A stretch of DNA of 10,164 nt, taken from contig URMR01000058.1 of NCBI GenBank assembly GCA_900548935.1, positions 1-10,164 on the forward strand, read 5' to 3'. Numbering within the stretch: the first letter of the stretch is position 1; each line of letters begins with the position of its first letter. Under the pieces are notes generated by a model, which was not told the DNA's origin, made no database searches, and was given only the letters and a program-made list of their open reading frames with translations. The stretch is from an uncultured Collinsella sp. (GTDB lineage Bacteria > Actinomycetota > Coriobacteriia > Coriobacteriales > Coriobacteriaceae). Positions 6,227 through 10,164 of the stretch are shown here, one piece after another. A program made the position numbers and the translations under genes.

Positions 6227-6270
6227 CGCCGGATGCTGACGGGCACGCTCGTCTTGCATCCGGCGTTTTT
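6227..6270 (+). terminator. Intrinsic terminator of the methionine aminopeptidase gene
   Basis: CGCCGGATGC (6227-6236) pairs perfectly with GCATCCGGCG (6256-6265), directly followed by TTTTT. The 19-nt loop has an inner GACG/CGTC stem. It begins nine bases after the stop codon. Confidence 0.92.
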
Positions 6271-6288
6271 ATTTGAACGTTTTGCCTA

Positions 6289-6328
6289 ATAAAACCTGCC
6301 AAAATAAACCTGTCCCTTTTTGGTAGGT
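6289..6328. repeat. 40-bp hairpin repeat, copy 1
   Basis: This segment matches 8561-8600 at 38 of 40 positions and in the same orientation. It starts with ATAAAACCTGCCAAAA, and its right part TTTTTGGTAGGT is nearly complementary to the left part (the single C-to-T change still allows a G-U pair in RNA). It lies between the MAP terminator and the dehydrogenase start, 19 bp before the latter's start codon, so the hairpin would be in or next to that gene's leader. Confidence 0.85.
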
Positions 6329-6347
6329 CGAGCGGAGAGGACTGCTT

Positions 6348-7283
6348 GTGAACATCCTGGTTTTGTTGCCCGTCAACGACCGTCACCGCGCGATCCTTGA
6401 GTCGAGCGCTCCGGGCGATGACTTTATCTACACGAGCGCCGACGCCGCCACACGCGAGCAGGTCGCCGATGCCGACGTAATCCTGGGCAACATCGACCCT
6501 AGCATGCTCACGGCATGCGAGCATCTCCAGCTGTTGCAATTGCAGACCGCCGGCTATGACGACTACCTTGCCGCCGGCACCGTACCAGCCGACGCCAAAC
6601 TGTCTTGCTCGGTGGGCGCCTACGGTCAGGCCGTAAGCGAGCACATGTTTGCCATGGTACTGTCTATGATGAAGCGCCTGCCCGGTTATCGCGACTTGCA
6701 GCGCGAGCATCGCTGGGAGGATTTGGGCCCGGTCACCTCGCTCAAAAACGCCAATGTGCTGGTGCTGGGCGCGGGCGATATCGGTGGCCACTTCGCCACG
6801 CTCTGCCGCAGCATGGGCGCGCACGTCCGCGGCATCAAGCGCCATCCGCTCGTCTACCCCATTGTGTTTGAGGACATGGACGGCATGGATGCCCTGCCTG
6901 AGCGCCTGGCCGAGGCGGACGTCGTCGCATCCTTTATGCCGAGCACACCCGAGACCCGCGGTCTGGCGAACGTCGAGTTCTTCGCCGCGATGAAGCCGGG
7001 CGCGCTCTTTGCCAACGGCGGTCGCGGCGATCTTGTGGTTGCCGACGATCTGGTTGCCGCTCTTGAGTCCGGACACCTTGCCGGCGCCGCGGTCGACGTC
7101 ACCGACCCCGAGCCGCTGCCTGAGACAAGCCCACTGTGGGATGCGCCTAACATGCTCATCACGCCGCACGTCTCGGGCTGGTTCCACTTGGAGGCTACGC
7201 TCAACAATGTGGTCGACATTGCCGCAGAGAATCTGCGTCACCTGCAGGCCGGCGAGACGCTTCGCTGCTGGATCGAACACTAA
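6348..7283 (+). CDS. D-isomer specific 2-hydroxyacid dehydrogenase
   Basis: 311 residues. It probably interconverts a 2-oxoacid and the D-2-hydroxyacid using NAD(P)H in the cytoplasm. The Rossmann motif is VLGAGDIGG (139-147), followed by the family motif TPETRGLAN (200-208). The catalytic residues are in place: Arg226 in NGGRGDLV, Glu255 in DPEPLP and His274 in TPHVSG. After the second Rossmann strand the sequence is RGIKRHP (161-167), with Lys164-Arg165 where NAD-specific members have Asp, suggesting NADP(H) use. It is most like the GhrA-type glyoxylate/hydroxypyruvate reductase-like branch, but the exact substrate cannot be read. It starts with GTG at 6348, supported by GGAGAGG (6334-6340) seven bases upstream. 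It follows the MAP terminator and the 40-bp repeat, so it is a separate unit with no clear promoter. Confidence 0.92.
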   Translation: MNILVLLPVNDRHRAILESSAPGDDFIYTSADAATREQVADADVILGNIDPSMLTACEHLQLLQLQTAGYDDYLAAGTVPADAKLSCSVGAYGQAVSEHMFAMVLSMMKRLPGYRDLQREHRWEDLGPVTSLKNANVLVLGAGDIGGHFATLCRSMGAHVRGIKRHPLVYPIVFEDMDGMDALPERLAEADVVASFMPSTPETRGLANVEFFAAMKPGALFANGGRGDLVVADDLVAALESGHLAGAAVDVTDPEPLPETSPLWDAPNMLITPHVSGWFHLEATLNNVVDIAAENLRHLQAGETLRCWIEH

Positions 7284-7290
7284 TCTTGTT

Positions 7291-7312
7291 CCGCCGTTCT
7301 AACGAACGGCGG
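7291..7312. repeat. GC-rich hairpin just after the dehydrogenase stop
   Basis: CCGCCGTTC (7291-7299) pairs perfectly with GAACGGCGG (7304-7312) around a TAAC loop. It starts seven bases after the stop codon. No T-run follows on either strand, so it may protect the mRNA 3' end rather than terminate. Confidence 0.7.
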
Positions 7313-7363
7313 ACCACTCGACGCTGCGACCCCGTCTGGACGGCAATCTGCCTTTCAATCGTC

Positions 7364-7396
7364 GGGCATGGCCAGAAGGCCAATGCCCTCCTCTTT
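7364..7396 (+). terminator. Possible weak terminator of the dehydrogenase gene
   Basis: GGGCATGGCC (7364-7373) pairs with GGCC-A-ATGCCC (7378-7388), with one bulged A and an AGAA loop. It is followed by the pyrimidine-rich TCCTCTTTC. The U-tract is interrupted, so termination may be partial. Confidence 0.45.
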
Positions 7397-7425
7397 CAAG
7401 GCACCTTGCTCGCCCAGACGGGCTC

Positions 7426-7452
7426 TCGCTGACTTTTGTTCAACCTATAGGG
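7426..7452. repeat. 27-bp direct repeat, copy A
   Basis: Starts with TCGCTGACTTTTGTTC and ends with ACCTATAGGG. It matches copy B at 7483-7509 at 24 of 27 positions; the three differences are all A-to-G. The copies start 57 bp apart in the convergent intergenic region between the dehydrogenase and the PIN toxin. No gene is seen in 7284-7520. Confidence 0.8.
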
Positions 7453-7482
7453 ACTGGCTGGCGCGGCCCTGCCTGGGGACAT

Positions 7483-7509
7483 TCGCTGACTTTTGTTCGA
7501 CCTGTGGGG
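7483..7509. repeat. 27-bp direct repeat, copy B
   Basis: Second copy, ending CGACCTGTGGGG, just 11 bp from the PIN gene stop. It would be transcribed as the 3' trailer of the toxin mRNA, since no clear terminator separates them. Confidence 0.8.
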
Positions 7510-7520
7510 TCTTCAAATTG

Positions 7521-8012
7521 TTAGAGCGTTGCTAAGTAATTCTTTGCGTCTTCTACGCTCATTGCGGCGACTGGTGCGTGTGAGCAGAGCTTGACATCGT
7601 TGGTGACCAGAAGGTCTGTCTTTGCGCGCATCGCTGCCGCGATGATTAAATCGTCTTCGTAATCGCTATGGAGCTCACGCTGCTTACTCGCCATCCATAT
7701 GTCGCTCAGGTCGCAGGGCACGGGCGTAGCAAGTTGCGACAACACATCAAGACAATCCCATGCGAGTGATGTCGCCGCCGAAGCGGCATCTTGAGACAGC
7801 GAACCGTGCTCTCGCCGATACCACGCCTTATGTTCACTCGAAATCAAATAGAACAGGTCTTTGGACGATGTCGCCGCATACATCAGCTCAGCCTGAGCCG
7901 TACACGCATCACGCAAAAACTCAATTGCCGCCGAACGACCGCGTCGTGAAGGGATGAAATAATCAAGCCAGACGTTGGTGTCAACCAAGATGCGCTTAGG
8001 ATTCTCACTCAT
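7521..8012 (-). CDS. PIN-domain ribonuclease, toxin of a type II toxin-antitoxin pair
   Basis: 163 residues, slightly longer than the typical 130-145 of VapC-type toxins. The N terminus ILVDTNVWLDYF (8-19) carries the first PIN acidic residue, Asp11. A second acid is probably Glu42 in the following helix. The C-terminal motif DYEDDLIIAAAMRAKTDLLVTND (117-139) gives the acids Asp120/Asp121 and Asp139. These form the Mg2+ site used by PIN nucleases to cut RNA, in VapC usually tRNA or rRNA. The ATG at 8012 lies 8 bp inside the end of the antitoxin gene, so translation is coupled and antitoxin is made first, as expected. GC content is lower than in the neighbouring enzymes, which fits a mobile accessory module. 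The RNA target cannot be inferred. Confidence 0.88.
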   Translation of the reverse strand: MSENPKRILVDTNVWLDYFIPSRRGRSAAIEFLRDACTAQAELMYAATSSKDLFYLISSEHKAWYRREHGSLSQDAASAATSLAWDCLDVLSQLATPVPCDLSDIWMASKQRELHSDYEDDLIIAAAMRAKTDLLVTNDVKLCSHAPVAAMSVEDAKNYLATL

Positions 8013-8385
8013 AGAGCCAGCTCATCTCCTCGCCATAGCGATCAGCATAGGCGTTCCGTTTGAGCTCTTCGTCGTCCGATGGCTGAGCCTTGACCATATC
8101 GATTCCTGACTCACGGCAAGCGGCAGCGAACAGCTTCGACCCCTGATCCATGAGCTCGAGCTTACGTTTGGCGGCCTTTTCGCGCTCGCGCTGTTCCGCC
8201 CGGGCACGACTGGGCAGCAGGATATCCTCGAGCGCACCGGGGCGATCGGCCAGCGACGTTGCAAGCTGCCAGAGCGCTCGCACCGCTTGGCTCGGCGTCA
8301 TACCGGCCCTGGAGAGAGCGGCGTCCCCACTCCTTTTGAGATCGGCATCGAGACGCACGTTGATCTGAGCGGCTGTTGTGGTCAT
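8005..8385 (-). CDS. RelB/DinJ-family antitoxin
   Basis: 126 residues. The N terminus (INVRLDADLKRSGDAALSRA, 8-27, then GMTPSQAVRALWQLA) is the ribbon-helix-helix DNA-binding region of the RelB/DinJ family, which binds operator DNA as a dimer. The middle (about 57-80) is a charged helix rich in Arg, Glu and Lys. The C-terminal part, ending EEMSWLYE, probably wraps around the toxin. RelB/DinJ antitoxins are classically paired with RelE/YafQ toxins; here the partner is a PIN protein, an arrangement also seen in other Actinobacteria. The start has AAGGAGG immediately upstream. The pair probably represses its own promoter at 8411-8439. It is longer than E. coli DinJ (86 residues), with the extra length in the middle and C terminus. 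Confidence 0.87.
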   Translation of the reverse strand: MTTTAAQINVRLDADLKRSGDAALSRAGMTPSQAVRALWQLATSLADRPGALEDILLPSRARAEQREREKAAKRKLELMDQGSKLFAAACRESGIDMVKAQPSDDEELKRNAYADRYGEEMSWLYE

Positions 8386-8410
8386 GACCCCTCCTTAATA
8401 CTTTAAAATT

Positions 8411-8439
8411 ATCATAAAACTCTATGGTAGATACGTAAA
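8411..8439 (-). promoter_or_regulatory. Promoter of the toxin-antitoxin operon
   Basis: Read on the minus strand: TTTACG (8439-8434), a 17-bp spacer and TATGAT (8416-8411; 5 of 6 consensus), in a very AT-rich stretch. The -10 lies 25 bp before the antitoxin ATG, leaving a short leader with AAGGAGG. The near-identical heptamers TACTATA (8451-8445) and TACCATA (8429-8423) on the minus strand are 22 bp apart, about two helical turns, and flank the -35; they may be antitoxin binding sites. Confidence 0.6.
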
Positions 8440-8480
8440 GCATGTATAGTATTTATTAGCATTAGCCGTACTCTGTACAC

Positions 8481-8513
8481 AAAAAACCGCCGAGGCACGC
8501 TGCACCTCGGCGG
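8481..8513 (-). terminator. Intrinsic terminator of the M18 aminopeptidase gene
   Basis: On the minus strand CCGCCGAGG (8513-8505) pairs perfectly with CCTCGGCGG (8495-8487), followed by TTTTTT (8486-8481). It lies about 90 nt past the M18 stop codon and upstream of the toxin-antitoxin promoter, insulating the two units. Confidence 0.92.
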
Positions 8514-8560
8514 CCACGTACCACCGATCTAGTTCGGTTTCACCCTTTGCATTCGCCCAG

Positions 8561-8603
8561 ATAAAACCTGCCAAAATGAACCTGTCCCTTTTTGGCAGGT
8601 TTT
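8561..8603. repeat. 40-bp hairpin repeat, copy 2, at the end of the M18 gene
   Basis: AAAACCTGCCAAAA (8563-8576) is perfectly complementary to 8590-8603, with a 13-nt loop containing CCTGTCCC. The first 40 bases match 6289-6328 at 38 positions. The right arm overlaps two bases of the M18 stop codon (8602-8604). Both ends are A/T runs, so the hairpin could act as a bidirectional terminator; it is the first hairpin M18 transcripts meet. Confidence 0.88.
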
Positions 8604-9987
8604 AGAGCTCCACGCTTTCGGCTCCGTTGATGGTTAGGTCGCGCTCGTAGAAGGCGGTGAGGGCGCGGATGGCGTACATCACGTCGCGCACGCCGCCGGT
8701 CTCGTAGCTTGAGTGCATGGCAAGCTGCGGCAGACCCACATCCACGGCGTGCATGCTCGCCTGCATATTGGACAGATTGCCGAGCGTGGAGCCACCCGCC
8801 ATATCGCTCTTGTTGGCGAAGGCCTGCGTGGGCACGTCGGCGTCATCGCAGATGGCCTGGAACACCGCGCGGCTAAAGGCATCGGTGCAGTAGTGCTGGT
8901 TGGCAGCTTCCTTGATAACGATGCCGCCGTTGAGCACGACCTGGTTGCGGGCATCGCACTTCTCGGCGTGGTTGGGATGCACGGCATGTGCATTGTCGCA
9001 GCTTACAAGCATCGAGGCGGCAAGGGCGCGATGATACGACTCGTCGTCAAAGCCCAGCGATCCGTTGATACGGCGCAGCGCATCGGCCAAGAACGTCGAC
9101 ATGGCGCCCTGCTTGGTCTCGGAGCCAACCTCCTCGTTATCGAAGCAACAGAAGACCGAGACGTCGTGCGCGTTCTCGGCGCCCAAAAATGCCTGTAGCG
9201 AGGTATAGGCGCAGGCCAGATCATCAAGCTTGGGCGTCGAGATAAACTCGTCGGCCCAGCCCCAAATGCGCGCATCCTGACGATTGACCAGGAACAGATC
9301 GCGGCCCAGAATCTGCTCGGGCTCAACGTCCAGCTCGTCGGCGATCAGAGCATCAAAGTCGCCCTGCTTAAGATCACCGGCGCTGATGAGCGGGCACAGG
9401 TCGACGGCGCGGTTGGGCGCAAAGCCCTCGTTAACGCCACGATTCATATGGATTGCAAGGCTCGGAATGATAGCGACCTCGCGCTCGGTGGCAAGCAGGC
9501 GGCTCTCGATGCGGTCGCCCTCGCGCACCAGCACGCGACCGGCCAGCGCCAGCGGGCGATCGAACCAGGTGTAGTCGATCATGCCGCCGTAGGCCTCGGT
9601 GTTCAGGCGCAGCGCCTCGCCCGCGCCGTCAAGCTCGGGCACGGCCTTGACCTTAAACGTCGGAGAATCGCTGTGCGACGCCGTGAGCTGAAAATGATAG
9701 TCACCGGCAACGCCGTCCTCGCCCCACGTCGCGGCCAGGTCCTCGCCCACCTTAAAGGCAACAACACTCGAGGTGTTGCGCTGCGTGTAATAACGCCCGC
9801 CCGGCTCGATGTCCCATGCCGCGTTCTCGGGCAGGTAGGTAAAGCCCGCCTCGTCGAGCTCGGCCATAATGGTCGCCGCCGTATGGAACATGCTGGGGCA
9901 TGCCTCGATAAAGTCGATAAGGTCGTTGGCGGCCTCGATATCATCGGCCGTCACATGCGCGCGCTCGGGCGTTTCCTGATCCGTCAT
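8602..9987 (-). CDS. M18 family metallo-aminopeptidase (aspartyl aminopeptidase-like)
   Basis: 461 residues, close to the 420-480 usual for M18. It removes N-terminal residues from peptides, often acidic ones, as a cytoplasmic oligomer with two zinc ions. The M18 motifs appear in order: ASHSDSPTFKVK (103-114) with metal ligand His105; STPKLDDLACAY (250-261) with bridging Asp255; DNEEVGS (283-289) with Glu285 as general base and Glu286; SCDNAHAVHPN (329-339) with Asp331; and AMHSSYETGG (423-432) with ligand His425. All expected residues are intact. The start at 9987 is supported by AAAGGGGAG just upstream; the frame stays open to 10134, but the extra 49 residues have no motif and bypass this site. 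The bacterial name apeB/pepC is used for some members, so I give no symbol. It is monocistronic, ending in the hairpin repeat and the terminator at 8481-8513. Confidence 0.94.
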   Translation of the reverse strand: MTDQETPERAHVTADDIEAANDLIDFIEACPSMFHTAATIMAELDEAGFTYLPENAAWDIEPGGRYYTQRNTSSVVAFKVGEDLAATWGEDGVAGDYHFQLTASHSDSPTFKVKAVPELDGAGEALRLNTEAYGGMIDYTWFDRPLALAGRVLVREGDRIESRLLATEREVAIIPSLAIHMNRGVNEGFAPNRAVDLCPLISAGDLKQGDFDALIADELDVEPEQILGRDLFLVNRQDARIWGWADEFISTPKLDDLACAYTSLQAFLGAENAHDVSVFCCFDNEEVGSETKQGAMSTFLADALRRINGSLGFDDESYHRALAASMLVSCDNAHAVHPNHAEKCDARNQVVLNGGIVIKEAANQHYCTDAFSRAVFQAICDDADVPTQAFANKSDMAGGSTLGNLSNMQASMHAVDVGLPQLAMHSSYETGGVRDVMYAIRALTAFYERDLTINGAESVEL

Positions 9988-10141
9988 GCTCTCCCCTTTC
10001 GCTGGGCTGATGGTCCCCTCCAGCATACCCCGACGTGCCAGTGCCGCGCTCTTCATTCCGTGCTTAATTCCGCGTTGCACACCGGCTTGCGAATTTCTAA
10101 CATTGCTTACATTTCTATACGCTTGAGCTAACACGTTTTAC

Positions 10142-10164
10142 CCCCGTATCAACAGTGTGCGGGG
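10142..10164. other. Partial hairpin at the right edge
   Basis: CCCCGTA (10142-10148) can pair with TGCGGGG (10158-10164) with one G-U pair. It may be part of a terminator for a gene outside the window, but the sequence stops at the arm. The rest of 9988-10141 is the upstream region of the M18 gene, with no gene and no confident promoter. Confidence 0.3.

Noticed and set aside
4252..6259. Long minus-strand open frames opposite the radical SAM and methionine aminopeptidase genes (about 4252-5199 and 5324-6259)
   Set aside because: They lie fully antisense to genes with clear catalytic motifs, have no recognisable domain or good ribosome binding site, and are the expected by-product of high-GC codon use.
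6108..7280. 390-codon minus-strand open frame opposite the dehydrogenase gene
   Set aside because: The plus-strand frame has the full set of dehydrogenase motifs and a good ribosome binding site; the antisense product is low-complexity and matches nothing.
7426..7509. CRISPR-like repeat pair
   Set aside because: Only two diverged copies, one 30-bp spacer and no cas genes; better described as a simple direct repeat.
9988..10134. N-terminal extension of the M18 aminopeptidase by 49 residues
   Set aside because: A good ribosome binding site precedes the ATG at 9987, and the resulting protein starts just ahead of the normal M18 N-terminal helix; the extension has no motif.

Overview
The window looks like chromosomal DNA from a high-GC gut actinobacterium of the class Coriobacteriia, most like Collinsella. 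This is an inference from base composition, clear AGGAGG-type ribosome binding sites, the mix of DUF2975/XRE, HD-GYP, SEC-C methionine aminopeptidase, RelB-PIN and M18 genes, and repeated intergenic hairpins. No rRNA, tRNA, CRISPR array or transposase gene was seen.

Layout. 1-666 (minus): a DUF2975 membrane protein followed by the start of a small XRE/Cro-type regulator that runs off the left edge; a 34-bp dyad precedes them. 667-896: intergenic, holding that dyad and an 18-bp perfect inverted repeat. 897-3158 (minus): a two-gene c-di-GMP/phosphorelay unit, a GGDEF-REC-HD-GYP protein with a degenerate GGDEF motif but an intact-looking inhibitory (I-site) RxxD, then a stand-alone HPt protein 24 bp downstream. 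A good promoter with a TGTTAC-N4-GTAACA dyad precedes it. 3370-4167 (minus): an alpha/beta hydrolase, divergent from 4393-5169 (plus), an uncharacterised radical SAM protein. 5211-5277: a 20-bp perfect inverted repeat. 5330-6217 (plus): methionine aminopeptidase with an N-terminal SEC-C zinc motif and a strong terminator. 6348-7283 (plus): a D-2-hydroxyacid dehydrogenase with a GTG start. 7284-7520: a convergent intergenic region with two hairpins and two 27-bp direct repeats. 7521-8385 (minus): a RelB/DinJ-type antitoxin and PIN-domain toxin overlapping by 8 bp. 8386-8601: toxin-antitoxin promoter, M18 terminator and the second copy of a 40-bp repeat. 8602-9987 (minus): M18 family metallo-aminopeptidase.

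The genes mostly form short independent units. The clearest functional link is the HD-GYP/HPt pair, which would join c-di-GMP turnover to a phosphorelay whose histidine kinase is not in the window. The two metallo-aminopeptidases (MAP and M18) both act on protein or peptide N-termini but are separate transcription units. The most notable non-coding content is a set of intergenic hairpins and repeats: two long perfect inverted repeats of the same architecture, a 40-bp hairpin repeat in two copies, and a 27-bp direct repeat pair. They look like dispersed repeat families of this genome.
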